Source: an uncultured Solirubrobacteraceae bacterium (GTDB taxonomy: Bacteria; Actinomycetota; Thermoleophilia; Solirubrobacterales; Solirubrobacteraceae). From it: a stretch of 46,779 nucleotides of DNA. Made by a program: the position numbers and the translations under genes. The notes beneath the pieces were generated by a model. It saw only the letters and a list, made by a program, of their open reading frames with translations. It was not told the DNA's origin and did not search any database. Where the stretch lies: assembly GCA_902806175.1 (NCBI GenBank), contig CADCVQ010000157.1, positions 1-46,779 of the forward strand. Direction: 5' to 3'. The number at the start of each line of letters is the position of its first letter. The first letter of the stretch is position 1. Below, in pieces: positions 8,905-16,245 of the stretch.

Positions 8905-9414
8905 TCACGCGGTCCGCAGCTCCCCGTGCCAGGCGGCGTAGGCGACGAGCTCGGCGCGCTCGAGCAGAGGGATGCCGTACGCCTCGGCGGCGTTGTCGAT
9001 GCGGCGTCCTTTCTCGCGGTAGTCCGCAGGGTTGCGCAGGTCGAGCAGTGCGATCGGGCGGGCGTACTGCGCGCGAAAGCCATGCTCGCACTCGATGACC
9101 CGCCCCCAGGCGGCGATCACGCCCCAGACCGCCTCGCGCGCGGGCAACTCGGGCTCCGCGTCGAGCTCGTAGTACGCCGCAAAGCCGCAGTTGCAGTCGC
9201 GCTGCGGGGCGTCGTGGCCGCGCAGCGCAAAACACTTCGCGACGCGGTCCTCGCTCGTCGGCCACGGGACCGGCTTGACGCGCGGGGCGATCATCCCGAG
9301 CGCCGGGTTCGGGACGAACCGCCCCGCGACGAAGATCCCCGAGTACAGCGCGCCCCGGATGGCGCCCCACCGACGGAAGCCGACGAGCGGGACGGCGACC
9401 GGCTCGGCGCTCAC
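8905..9414 (-). CDS. Conserved protein with Cys pair and GRVIECEHGFRA motif, function unknown
   Basis: 169 residues. Visible features are an N-terminal hydrophobic stretch (GALYSGIFVAGRF), a Cys cluster with CNCGFAAYY that could bind metal, and the segment WGRVIECEHGFRAQYARP, then a helical C-terminus. I recall similar small actinobacterial proteins that keep a Cys-x-Cys-G-(I/F)-A core followed by a GRV-E-HERGWRA-like segment, all without known function. The GTG at 9414 overlaps the stop of the upstream minigene by 4 nt (GTGA), so the two are translationally coupled. Convergent with the MarR gene. Confidence 0.7.
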   Translation of the reverse strand: MSAEPVAVPLVGFRRWGAIRGALYSGIFVAGRFVPNPALGMIAPRVKPVPWPTSEDRVAKCFALRGHDAPQRDCNCGFAAYYELDAEPELPAREAVWGVIAAWGRVIECEHGFRAQYARPIALLDLRNPADYREKGRRIDNAAEAYGIPLLERAELVAYAAWHGELRTA

Positions 9415-9527
9415 GTCTTGACGGGCTGCGGCTTCGGCGGCGCCTTGACCGGATCGGTCGCGGGCGTGGCAGGACGCACCGGGGCGGGGCGCTCGGTCTC
9501 GCGGATCGGCTTTCCGATGTCTCCCAT
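9411..9527 (-). CDS. 38-residue minigene (MGDIGKPIRETE...), function unknown
   Basis: A very small Pro-rich protein with conserved-looking N-terminus MGDIGKPIRETERPAPV and a PKPQPVKT end. No domain or membrane segment. Support: its stop overlaps the GTG of the next gene (GTGA), it faces a divergent gene only about 25 nt away, and I recall similar MGDIGKP-type short proteins in actinobacteria (memory, not checked). It could be a small regulatory or structural peptide. The longer frame upstream of this ATG is antisense to the divergent gene and should not be included. Confidence 0.55.
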   Translation of the reverse strand: MGDIGKPIRETERPAPVRPATPATDPVKAPPKPQPVKT

Positions 9528-9552
9528 CTGACGGCCTGGGATGCTACGCGAA

Positions 9553-9852
9553 GTGAGCGAAGAGATCCCGCCCGACGAGGCGCCTTCGGAGGAGGAGCCC
9601 GAGCGCGGCGACATCCGCGCGGACATCACAACGCAGCTCGCGCTGCTGTTTCCGCACGACCGCCTCGAGCGGATCGCCGCGCGACTGCGCCTGCAGGACG
9701 AGGAGGATCTGCAGTTCGTCATCGACCTGATCAGCGCGACGTTCACGCGCGGGATCGAGTTCGGCGCCGTCGAGGTGACCGCACAGCAGATCGAGCTCGG
9801 TCAGCAGACGGCGCCCGCGACGATCGAGATCGTGCACGTCGAGCTGCCCTGA
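9553..9852 (+). CDS. Small acidic protein, function unknown
   Basis: 99 residues from the GTG at 9553; an ATG at 9541 in the same frame is the alternative. The N-terminal 25 residues are very acidic (EEIPPDEAPSEEEPERGD). A predicted helix-rich middle follows (THDRLERIAARLRL-like) and then an amphipathic beta-like C-terminus (GAVEVTAQQIELGQQ). No family recognised. A GATGCT box shortly before the GTG resembles the leaderless promoters elsewhere in the window. A 45-bp palindrome begins 6 nt after the stop, then comes the mutase promoter. Confidence 0.6.
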   Translation: MSEEIPPDEAPSEEEPERGDIRADITTQLALLFPHDRLERIAARLRLQDEEDLQFVIDLISATFTRGIEFGAVEVTAQQIELGQQTAPATIEIVHVELP

Positions 9853-9857
9853 GCGGG

Positions 9858-9902
9858 GGTGTGTCGAATGCCCGTCGCCGGCCGACGAACATTCGACACG
9901 CC
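9858..9902. repeat. 45-bp palindromic element, copy 2
   Basis: Outer arms GGTGTG-T-CGAA and TTCG-A-CACGCC; inner arms CGTCG (9873) and CGACG (9883). Same 45-bp frame and same offsets as copies at 18026 and 31541. Located 6 nt after a stop codon and about 50 nt before the mutase promoter. Confidence 0.85.
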
Positions 9903-9955
9903 GCGCGACCACCGGCCGCCGGAATCGTCGACCGCCGGGCCGAGGTGCGCGCTGA

Positions 9956-9961
9956 TATACT
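9956..9961 (+). promoter_or_regulatory. -10 box of mutase large-subunit gene; nearby palindrome
   Basis: TATACT, the best -10 match in this region, 33 nt before the ATG at 9995. No clear -35. Just downstream, 9977-9986 is the perfect palindrome CGGGTACCCG, within the presumed 5' leader, a possible operator. Confidence 0.45.
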
Positions 9962-9994
9962 CGGAAGTCCGACTATCGGGTACCCGAGCTGCCT

Positions 9995-11635
9995 ATGGCG
10001 ACCACCCATCAACCGACGAGCGCCGCGCAATGGCGCGCCGCATACGGCCTGCAGCCCGAGCGCGACGTCCCGTTCACGAGCCTGAGCGGCACGCCGGTCA
10101 AGCCGCTCTACACGGCCGACGACGCGCCCGCTGATCCCGGCCACCCCGGCGTCTATCCGTACACCCGCGGCGTCTACCCGTCGATGTACCGCGGGCGCCT
10201 GTGGACGATGCGCCAGTTCGCCGGTTTCGGCACCGCGGAGGAGACCAACGAGCGCTTCCGCTACCTGCTCGCCCACGGCCAGGACGGGCTGAGCACGGCC
10301 TTCGACATGCCGAGCCTGATGGGCTATGACTCAGACCACCCGCTGAGCCTCGGCGAGGTCGGTCGCGAGGGCGTTGCCGTCGACACGCTTGACGACATGC
10401 GCACGCTGTTTGACGGCATCGACCTCGGTGAGATCTCCGTCTCGATGACGATCAACGCGCCGGCCGCCGTCATGCTCGCCTTCTACGTCGCGGCGGCCGA
10501 GGGCCGCGGGATCCCGGCCGAGCGCCTGCGCGGCACGATCCAGGCCGACATCCTCAAGGAGTACATCGCCCAGAAGGAGTGGTGCTTTCCGGTCGATCCG
10601 GCGATGCGCCTCTGTGGCGACATGATCGAGTGGTGCACGCACAACATGCCCGGCTGGCATCCGATCAGCGTGTCGGGCTACCACATCCGCGAGGCCGGAT
10701 CGACCGCCGCGCAGGAGCTAGCGTTCACGATCAAGGACGGCCTGACGTACGTCGAGCAGGCGATCGCGCGCGGCCTGTCCGTCGACGACTTCGCGCCGCG
10801 CCTGAGCTTCTTCTTCAACGCGCAGATCGACTTCTTCGAGGAGGTCGCCAAGTACCGCGCGGCGCGCCGCATCTGGGCGCGCGAGCTGTGCGAGCGCTTC
10901 GGCGCCAGCGACGCGCGCTCGTGGCGGATGCGCTTTCACACGCAGACCGCGGGCGTCAGCCTCACCGCGCAGCAGCCGTTGAACAACATCGTGCGCACGG
11001 CGATCGAGGCGCTCGCGGGCGTCCTCGGCGGGACGCAGTCGCTGCACACGAACTCCTACGACGAGGCACTCGCACTGCCGACCGAGGAGGCCGCGCGGAT
11101 CGCCCTGCGCACGCAGCAGATCATCGCCCACGAGACCGGTGTGACGAACACGATCGACCCGCTCGGCGGCGCCTACTTCGTCGAGGCGCTGACCGACGAG
11201 CTCGAGCGCGCGGCCTATGACTACTTCAGCCGCATCGACGAGCTCGGCGGCATGGTCGAGGCCGTCAAGCAGAACTTCCCGCAGCGCGAGATCGCCGACG
11301 CGGCGTTCCAGCTGCAGAGCGAGTACGACGGCAAGGAGCGGATCCTCGTCGGCGTCAACGACTACGTCGACTCCGGAGATCCCGAGATCCCGATTCTGCG
11401 CATCGATCCCGAGCTCGAGCGCAAGCAGCGCGGGCGCCTGCAGGCCGTGCGCGCGCGCCGTGACGGCGCGGCCGTCGAGCAGACGCTTGCGGCGCTGCGC
11501 GGCGAAGCCGCAGCGCAGCGCGCGAACCTCATGCCGGCGCTGCTGGACTGCGCGCGCGCGCAGGCCAGCGAGGGCGAGATCGTGCGCGCACTGCAGGACG
11601 TCTTCGGCACGTACACCGAGACGCCGGTCTTCTGA
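9995..11635 (+). CDS. icmA: Acyl-CoA mutase large subunit, isobutyryl-CoA mutase type
   Basis: Coenzyme-B12 radical mutase catalytic chain, 546 residues, without the C-terminal B12-binding domain, which is encoded separately at 13992. TIM-barrel and CoA-binding motifs are clear ([52 protein letters not shown]). Two residues set substrate: the position equivalent to methylmalonyl-CoA mutase Tyr89 is Phe75 (RQFAG), and that of Arg207 is Gln193 ([10 protein letters not shown]). Known isobutyryl-CoA mutases have Phe/Gln there, while methylmalonyl-CoA mutases have Tyr/Arg. I therefore call interconversion of isobutyryl-CoA and butyryl-CoA. Lengths of both chains match IcmA/IcmB. General databases may label it methylmalonyl-CoA mutase. 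Confidence 0.85.
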   Translation: MATTHQPTSAAQWRAAYGLQPERDVPFTSLSGTPVKPLYTADDAPADPGHPGVYPYTRGVYPSMYRGRLWTMRQFAGFGTAEETNERFRYLLAHGQDGLSTAFDMPSLMGYDSDHPLSLGEVGREGVAVDTLDDMRTLFDGIDLGEISVSMTINAPAAVMLAFYVAAAEGRGIPAERLRGTIQADILKEYIAQKEWCFPVDPAMRLCGDMIEWCTHNMPGWHPISVSGYHIREAGSTAAQELAFTIKDGLTYVEQAIARGLSVDDFAPRLSFFFNAQIDFFEEVAKYRAARRIWARELCERFGASDARSWRMRFHTQTAGVSLTAQQPLNNIVRTAIEALAGVLGGTQSLHTNSYDEALALPTEEAARIALRTQQIIAHETGVTNTIDPLGGAYFVEALTDELERAAYDYFSRIDELGGMVEAVKQNFPQREIADAAFQLQSEYDGKERILVGVNDYVDSGDPEIPILRIDPELERKQRGRLQAVRARRDGAAVEQTLAALRGEAAAQRANLMPALLDCARAQASEGEIVRALQDVFGTYTETPVF

Positions 11636-11666
11636 CCAGCCGCTCACGCCGCGGGGCGCCACGCTC

Positions 11667-11700
11667 GTTTGCGGGTACGTCTCCGGCCGTCAACGCAAAC
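11667..11700. other. Inverted repeat GTTTGCG/CGCAAAC
   Basis: 7-bp arms at 11667-11673 and 11694-11700 around a 20-nt centre containing GGTACGTC. It sits between the mutase stop and the ribosome-binding site of the next gene; terminator, operator or chance are all possible. Confidence 0.3.
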
Positions 11701-11714
11701 AGCAGGAGGACGTG

Positions 11715-12203
11715 ATGGCAGAGCTCACGCAGCTCGAGAGTAAGCTCGCCGAGGTGATCGGCCTCGCGCAGGCCGCGCAGGACACGACGCGCAAGGTCAT
11801 CAAGCTCGTCGACGACGACGAGGTGGCGGCGATCCTCAAGCGCATGCGCGCGGAGTCCAAGGAGACCGCCGATCGCGGGCTGGCCCTCGCCGGCAATCTC
11901 GACGGCAAGAAGACCGCGGTGCAGAAGAAGGCGCGCGAGACCAAGGCCGAGGCCACGGAGATGATGCAGACCTACCTCGGCGACGACGCCGACGCGCTCG
12001 ACGGCCTCGAGTTCATGATCATGGCGGAGGCCGGCGAGCTCGGCCACGTGGAGATCGTCAGCAAGATGAACGAGCAGGTGCGCGACAAGGAGATCGCCAA
12101 GCTCGCGAAGTGGGCGCTCGACGTCCAGAGCCGCCACTTCGAGCAGACGCGCCAGGCCGCGCTGAAGCTTGCCGCCCAGGAAGACGCCACCGGGCCCGAG
12201 TAG
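11715..12203 (+). CDS. All-helical hypothetical protein
   Basis: 162 residues, no Cys, rich in Lys/Glu/Ala, predicted almost entirely helical: several amphipathic helices with a central turn at YLGDDADALDGLEF. A strong AGGAGGA ribosome-binding site lies 5 nt before the ATG. The arrangement of charged helices resembles four-helix-bundle (ferritin-like) folds, but no metal-ligand pattern can be assigned with confidence. Function unknown. It precedes the broken ku gene by 14 nt, so the two may once have formed an operon. Confidence 0.7.
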   Translation: MAELTQLESKLAEVIGLAQAAQDTTRKVIKLVDDDEVAAILKRMRAESKETADRGLALAGNLDGKKTAVQKKARETKAEATEMMQTYLGDDADALDGLEFMIMAEAGELGHVEIVSKMNEQVRDKEIAKLAKWALDVQSRHFEQTRQAALKLAAQEDATGPE

Positions 12204-12217
12204 CGGGAGCGCCGATC

Positions 12218-12747
12218 ATGGCCCTGCGCTCGATCTGGAACGACACGATCGCCTTCGGAGGGTGTTCGTGCCGATCAAGGTCCACTCGGCGACCGAGGAC
12301 CAGACCATGCACTTTCACGAGGTGCACGTCGACGACGGCGCGCGCATCGAAGAGCACAAGCGCATCTGCCCCAAGGAGGACAAGGAGGTCCCCTACAAGA
12401 GGACAAGGAGGTTCCCTGCGATCGTCCGCGCGCGCGACGGCGCGCTGAGGCTCACGACGATGCGCTTCCACGACGAGGTGCGCGCCACGAAGGACGTGCC
12501 GAGCGCGTCGGGCAAGAGCAGGAAGCCGAGCAAGAAGGAGCTCGATACCGCGGTCGCGCCAATCGAGGCGCCGGGGGTCGACTGGGAGCCCGAAAGGTAC
12601 GAGGACCGCTACCGCAAGCGCCTGCAGAAGATCGTCAGGGACAAGGGCAAGACGATCGAGGTTCCGCAGGAGGCCGATTCGCAGTCCGGCGCGCCTGCGA
12701 ACCTGATGGCCGTGCTCAAGGAGGCGCTCGAGGCGGCGACGAAGTGA
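12218..12747 (+). pseudogene. ku: Ku homolog (NHEJ), frameshifted and internally deleted
   Basis: Bacterial Ku is a DNA-end-binding homodimer of about 260-300 residues that recruits LigD. The ATG at 12218 starts the classical N-terminus MALRSIWNDTIAFGG, then the frame is lost near 12260 by about one base. In the new frame VFVPIKVHSATEDQTMHFHEVHVDDGARI is followed by HKRICPKEDKEVPY, then jumps directly to KRTRRFPAIVRARDGALRLTTMRFHDEV, so about 100 residues of the central beta-barrel are absent. The C-terminal region (YRKRLQKIVRDKGKTIEV...) is preserved. Two 19-bp repeats (18/19 identical) lie at the deletion point, 12376 and 12399. No ligD is nearby. Not expected to be functional. Confidence 0.8.
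12376..12417 (+). repeat. Tandem 19-bp direct repeat at the ku deletion joint
   Basis: 12376-12394 and 12399-12417 match at 18 of 19 bases (GAGGACAAGGAGGTxCCCT), separated by 4 nt. They coincide with the place where the Ku alignment jumps, so they may mark the rearrangement. Confidence 0.75.
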
Positions 12748-13151
12748 GCACCGCGCGCGTGACCGGCATCGGCGGGTTCTTCTTTCGCGCGCGCGACCCC
12801 GCCGCCCTGAACCGCTGGTACGGCGAGCACCTCGGCGTGATCATGCTCGAGTCGCAGAGCTACGAGGACCCGGGCTGGTTTCAGGACCGCGGCGAGACGG
12901 TCTTCGCGGCCTTTCCGCAGGACACGGACTTCTTCGGCGCGCCCGAGAAGAGCTGGTCGATCAACTTCCGCGTCAGCGACCTCGACGGCATGGTCGCCGC
13001 GCTGCGTGACGCGGGCGTCGCGGTCACGCCGCACGAGCGGGAATATGAGAACGGGCGCTTTGCCGAGCTCGAGGACCCGGAGGGCAACCACATCCAGCTC
13101 TGGGAGCCCAACGCGGCCTCGATCGCGCGCGATCCGGGGCCCGCCGAGTAG
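12744..13151 (+). CDS. VOC-family (glyoxalase/bleomycin-resistance fold) protein
   Basis: 135-residue single-domain protein with the paired beta-alpha-beta-beta-beta units of the vicinal oxygen chelate fold: GIGGFFFRARDPAALNRWYGEHLGV at the N-terminus and INFRVSDLDGMVAALRDAGV, then FAELEDPEGNHIQLWEP at the C-terminus, where the Glu and His are possible metal ligands. The first-strand His ligand of glyoxalase I is replaced by Phe/Arg, so classical lactoylglutathione lyase activity is unlikely. Substrate unknown. GTG start overlaps the ku stop by 4 nt (GTGA). Confidence 0.85.
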   Translation: MSTARVTGIGGFFFRARDPAALNRWYGEHLGVIMLESQSYEDPGWFQDRGETVFAAFPQDTDFFGAPEKSWSINFRVSDLDGMVAALRDAGVAVTPHEREYENGRFAELEDPEGNHIQLWEPNAASIARDPGPAE

Positions 13152-13224
13152 GGGCCCGCCCCCACTCCGTCCACGAGGTCTCCGACATTCGGCCACGACC
13201 GCCGCCGCGGGCGGCCGCCGCGGC

Positions 13225-13230
13225 TAGGTT
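13225..13230 (+). promoter_or_regulatory. -10 box of RTX-like gene
   Basis: TAGGTT stands directly before the signal-peptide coding sequence; its TAG is also an in-frame stop, which fixes the earliest possible start at 13228. Confidence 0.4.
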
Positions 13231-13932
13231 CTGGTCATCACCCGACCTCTGCGAACACTGCTGCTGGCCCTCGCCGTCGCGCTGGGCGCCGCGCTCGGCG
13301 CGCCGGCCGCCGGCCAGGCGCAATCCGTCGCGCAGCTCTGCGGCGAACCCGAGCCCGGGGTCACCTGCGGCCCGGGCAACAACCGCCGTAGCGCCGGCGG
13401 CGGCGACAAGGTGCCCCACAACGACGGCCTGAACAGCACGAAGGGTCAGCGCGCGACGCGTGTCTGGCCGGCGATCAGCGGGATCCTGTGGATGGTCGTC
13501 GAGGACAGTACGCAGCCGCGCTTGCAGGTCGGCGGCGCGCGCAACGACGAGCTGCTCGGCCACCACGGCAGCGACACGCTCCGGGGCGCGGGCGGCCATG
13601 ACGTGCTCTGGGGCGACTGGGACCCGGTCGCCAACAACACGCGCCAGCGCGACGTGCTCGACGGCGGCGCGGGCAACGACTGGCTGTACCCGAGCCACGG
13701 CCGCACGATCGTCAAGGGCGGGAGCGGCCGGGACTACGTCTGGGCGTACTACGGCAAGGGCACGATCGACTGCGGGCCGGGAACGGACACGGCACGCATC
13801 CGCACGACCGGCGCGTTCAGGACGCGCAGCTGCGAGCGGATCCGGCACTTCTGCGCACATGGCGAGAACGCCGCCGGGCTGTGCCTGTCGCCGACCGGCA
13901 GGCCGGTGCCGGCGGCCCGCACGCGGCGCTGA
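13231..13932 (+). CDS. Secreted RTX-like (hemolysin-type Ca-binding repeat) protein, unusual start
   Basis: Exported protein: basic start (ITRPLR), hydrophobic core LLLALAVALGAALG and an AxA-type cleavage region around GAPAAGQAQ. The mature part has Gly/Asp nonapeptide-like repeats (ARNDELLGHHGSDTLRGAGGHDVLWGD, GGAGNDWLYPSHGRTIVKGGSGRDYV), which bind Ca as beta-rolls in RTX proteins, and four Cys that may form disulfides. No ATG, GTG or TTG exists in frame before the signal peptide: the frame is bounded by TAG at 13225 and the first GTG is at 13411, past the signal. I mark the CTG at 13231; ATC at 13237 is another option. Function unknown. Confidence 0.65.
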   Translation: MVITRPLRTLLLALAVALGAALGAPAAGQAQSVAQLCGEPEPGVTCGPGNNRRSAGGGDKVPHNDGLNSTKGQRATRVWPAISGILWMVVEDSTQPRLQVGGARNDELLGHHGSDTLRGAGGHDVLWGDWDPVANNTRQRDVLDGGAGNDWLYPSHGRTIVKGGSGRDYVWAYYGKGTIDCGPGTDTARIRTTGAFRTRSCERIRHFCAHGENAAGLCLSPTGRPVPAARTRR

Positions 13933-13991
13933 GACGGGCCATCGGCGCGCGCGCGTCGAGCCGCATATGATCGGTGCGCCCGCGCGCACCC

Positions 13992-14405
13992 ATGACCGAC
14001 CCTGCCCCCACCGCCAAGAAGATCCGCGTGGTCGTGGCCAAGCCCGGCCTGGACGGACATGACCGCGGCGCGAAGATCATCGCGCGCGCCCTGCGCGACG
14101 CGGGCATGGAGGTCATCTACACCGGGCTGCACCAGACCCCGGAGCAGATCGTCGAGACGGTCATCCAGGAGGACGCGCACGCCGTCGGCCTGTCGGTGCT
14201 GTCGGGCGCCCACATGACGCTCGTGCCGCGCATCGTCGAGTTGCTGCACGAGCAGGACATCGACGACATCGTCGTCATCGTCGGCGGCACGATTCCCAGC
14301 GACGACATCCCAGAGCTCAAGCGCCTCGGCGTGGCGGAGGTCTTCACCCCGGGCTCGAGCACCGAGGCGATCATCGACTTCATCCGCACCGCGGTGCCTG
14401 CGTAA
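13992..14405 (+). CDS. icmB: B12-binding small subunit of acyl-CoA mutase
   Basis: 137-residue cobalamin-binding chain partnering the large subunit at 9995. The base-off/His-on motif DGHDRG (His23 as lower cobalt ligand) and the later SVLSGAHM and [21 protein letters not shown] segments are typical of the Rossmann B12 domain. Size matches IcmB. A GTG at 13974 in the same frame is an alternative start; a TATGAT -10 at 13966 favours the ATG at 13992. It is separated from the large subunit by four unrelated genes, so stoichiometric coexpression would need separate promoters. Confidence 0.9.
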   Translation: MTDPAPTAKKIRVVVAKPGLDGHDRGAKIIARALRDAGMEVIYTGLHQTPEQIVETVIQEDAHAVGLSVLSGAHMTLVPRIVELLHEQDIDDIVVIVGGTIPSDDIPELKRLGVAEVFTPGSSTEAIIDFIRTAVPA

Positions 14406-14419
14406 CCGCGCGCGACCAG

Positions 14420-14437
14420 ATTGACTGGTCAGTCAAT
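14420..14437. promoter_or_regulatory. Palindromic operator in front of the etf operon (TetR type?)
   Basis: ATTGACTGGTCAGTCAAT: two perfect 8-bp arms around GT. It sits just upstream of a TACCCT -10 at 14442, over the -35/spacer region, the usual place for a repressor. The form resembles operators of TetR-family regulators of fatty-acid genes. The only TetR gene in the window is at 31606-32226; a link between the two is speculative. Confidence 0.6.
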
Positions 14438-14441
14438 CGGT

Positions 14442-14447
14442 TACCCT
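14442..14447 (+). promoter_or_regulatory. -10 box of the etf operon
   Basis: TACCCT, 6 nt before a leader ATG at 14454 and 32 nt before the etfB start. Spacing and the palindrome upstream make it the best promoter candidate for etfB-etfA-ETF-QO. Confidence 0.5.
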
Positions 14448-14453
14448 GAGGCC

Positions 14454-14483
14454 ATGTCCCGTTCCGAAGGAGGCTCCAGTTGA
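14454..14483 (+). CDS. 9-codon leader ORF overlapping the etfB start
   Basis: ATG at 14454 reads MSRSEGGSS and stops with TGA at 14481-14483, overlapping the TTG start of etfB (14480) as TTGA. The etfB ribosome-binding site (AAGGAGG, 14467-14473) lies inside it. The leader ORF could be read leaderless from the TACCCT promoter and couple translation to the weak TTG start. Too short to be judged by coding statistics. Confidence 0.35.
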   Translation: MSRSEGGSS

Positions 14484-15274
14484 AGATCTGCGTCCTGGTG
14501 AAGGAGGTGCCCGACGCCGCCGTCGAGAAGCGGATCAACCCGTCGACCGGGCGCATGGACCGCAGCGGGGAGCGCAACCTCAACCCCTATGACACCCACG
14601 CGATCGAGGCCGCGATGCAGGTCCGCGAGGGCGCAGAGGTCGAGGTCGAGGAGATCATCGCCGTCACGATGGGCCCCGAGAGCGCCGTGCGCGCGCTGCA
14701 CAAGGCGGTCTCGCTCGGCGCCGACCGCTCGGTGCACCTCAGCGACGAGAGCCTCGCCGGCTCCGACGTCGTCGCGACCGGTTACGCCCTGGCCAAGGTG
14801 CTCGAGCGCGAGAGCCCCGACCTCGTCCTGCTCGGCCAGCAGTCAGACGACGGCGAGTGCTACACGATCGGCGCGGTCGTCGCCGATTACCTGCGGATGC
14901 CGTCGCTGACGCAGGTCATCCAGCTGGACGTGACGCCCGACACGGTGCGCTGCGAGCGCCAGGCCGAATACGGCTACGACACCGTCGAGATCGGGCTGCC
15001 CGCCGTCATCTCCGTCGGCGACGCGATCAACGAGCCCCGCTACCCCTCGCTCAAGGCGATCATGGGCGCAAAGAAGAAGCCGCTGGACGCGGTCGGCATC
15101 GTCGACGTCGGCATCGAGGCCGGCCATGTCGGCGAGGCCGGCTCGAAGGTCGTCTGCGGCGACTTCAAGGCCCCGCCGCAGAAGGCCGCCGGCGAGATCA
15201 TCGAGGACGAGGACACCAACGAGACCGTCGAGAAGATCGTCGCGTGGCTGGACGAGAGGAAGCTGCTGGCATGA
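14480..15274 (+). CDS. etfB: Electron transfer flavoprotein beta subunit
   Basis: 264 residues. With EtfA it forms the FAD/AMP heterodimer that accepts electrons from acyl-CoA dehydrogenases. Family features: N-terminus MKICVLVKEVPDAAVEKRINP, NPYDTHAIEAAMQVRE, the nucleotide-binding region VTMGPESAVRALHKAVSLGADR, and the signature GLPAVISVGDAINEPRYPSLKAIMGAKKKPL. The start is TTG with a perfect AAGGAGG 6 nt upstream. First gene of a three-gene operon; its stop overlaps the etfA ATG (ATGA). Regulation is probably through the palindrome at 14420. Confidence 0.93.
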   Translation: MKICVLVKEVPDAAVEKRINPSTGRMDRSGERNLNPYDTHAIEAAMQVREGAEVEVEEIIAVTMGPESAVRALHKAVSLGADRSVHLSDESLAGSDVVATGYALAKVLERESPDLVLLGQQSDDGECYTIGAVVADYLRMPSLTQVIQLDVTPDTVRCERQAEYGYDTVEIGLPAVISVGDAINEPRYPSLKAIMGAKKKPLDAVGIVDVGIEAGHVGEAGSKVVCGDFKAPPQKAAGEIIEDEDTNETVEKIVAWLDERKLLA

Positions 15275-16242
15275 GCGGGATCCTGGCTTTCGCGCTGCAC
15301 TACGACGGCGCCTTCAACAAGAACTCGCTCGGCGGCGTCTCCGAGGCGGGCAGGCTGGCCGGCGAGATCGGCTGCGAGGCCCACGCGGTCGTCGTCGGAG
15401 ACGTCTCCGACGATCTCGCCGCATCGCTCGGCAGCTACGGCGTGACGAAGGTCTTTCGCGCCAAGGACGCGCCCGAGGGGCTCGCCCAGCCGGTCGTCGA
15501 CGTCATGGCGCAGGTCATGAACTCGGGCGGCCACGACTACGCGCTCTTCGGCGGCGGCCTGCTCGGCTTCGAGATCGGCGCCGGACTGGCCGCGCGCCTG
15601 AACGCGGGCGTGACGATGGAGGTCACGCAGGTCAACGTCGAGGACGGCAGGCTGACGGCGGAGCGCCCGATCCACGGCGACTCGTCGATCTCGACGTCGC
15701 GCTACAAGGACCGCGGCATCATCATCGGCCGCCTGAACGCCTTTGAGATCGCGGCGCCCGGCGATGCGACGGCCGAGGTGCAGGACGTCGACGTGACGCT
15801 GTCGGAGGCCTCGACGCGGCTGACGATGGTCAAGCGCGGCGAGCAGCGCGGCGCCGACGTCGACATCGAGGGCGCGAACATCCTCGTCGCCGGCGGGCGC
15901 GGACTCGGCAAGCCCGAGGGCTTCGAGCTCTGCGAGGCGCTCGCCGACGCGCTCGGCGGCGCGGTCGCCGCGACGCGCGCGGTCGTCGACGCGGGCTGGT
16001 ACCCGTACTCGACGCAGATCGGCCAGACCGGCAAGACGGTCTCGCCGAAGCTCTACCTGGCGGCCGGCATCTCCGGCGCGATCCAGCACAAGGTCGGCTT
16101 TCAGTCCTCGGAGAACATCGTGGCGATCAACAAGGACTCAAACGCCCCGATCTTCGAGTACTCCGACCTCGGCATCGTCGGCGACCTCAACAAGATCCTG
16201 CCGAAGCTCACCGAGGCGGTAATGAAGGCGAGGAAGGCCTAG
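15271..16242 (+). CDS. etfA: Electron transfer flavoprotein alpha subunit
   Basis: 323 residues, begins at the ATGA overlap with etfB. The N-terminal Rossmann-like domain contacts the beta subunit. The C-terminal FAD domain shows GGRGLGKPEGFELCEALADALGGAVAATRAVVDAGWYP, then QIGQTGKTVSPKLYLAAGISGAIQHKVG, and the ending NKDSNAPIFEYSDLGIVGDL, all hallmarks of EtfA. Bifurcating ETFs are usually linked to Fix-type partners; here the downstream ETF-QO could suggest either a conventional beta-oxidation role or a FixABC-like one. The acyl-CoA dehydrogenase nearby favours the former. Confidence 0.94.
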   Translation: MSGILAFALHYDGAFNKNSLGGVSEAGRLAGEIGCEAHAVVVGDVSDDLAASLGSYGVTKVFRAKDAPEGLAQPVVDVMAQVMNSGGHDYALFGGGLLGFEIGAGLAARLNAGVTMEVTQVNVEDGRLTAERPIHGDSSISTSRYKDRGIIIGRLNAFEIAAPGDATAEVQDVDVTLSEASTRLTMVKRGEQRGADVDIEGANILVAGGRGLGKPEGFELCEALADALGGAVAATRAVVDAGWYPYSTQIGQTGKTVSPKLYLAAGISGAIQHKVGFQSSENIVAINKDSNAPIFEYSDLGIVGDLNKILPKLTEAVMKARKA

Positions 16243-16245
16243 CTG

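Noticed and set aside
13152-13224. GC-rich palindromes such as GCCGCCGCGG / CCGCGGC after the VOC gene
   Set aside because: Simple GC composition makes such repeats common here; no fixed architecture as in the 45-bp family.
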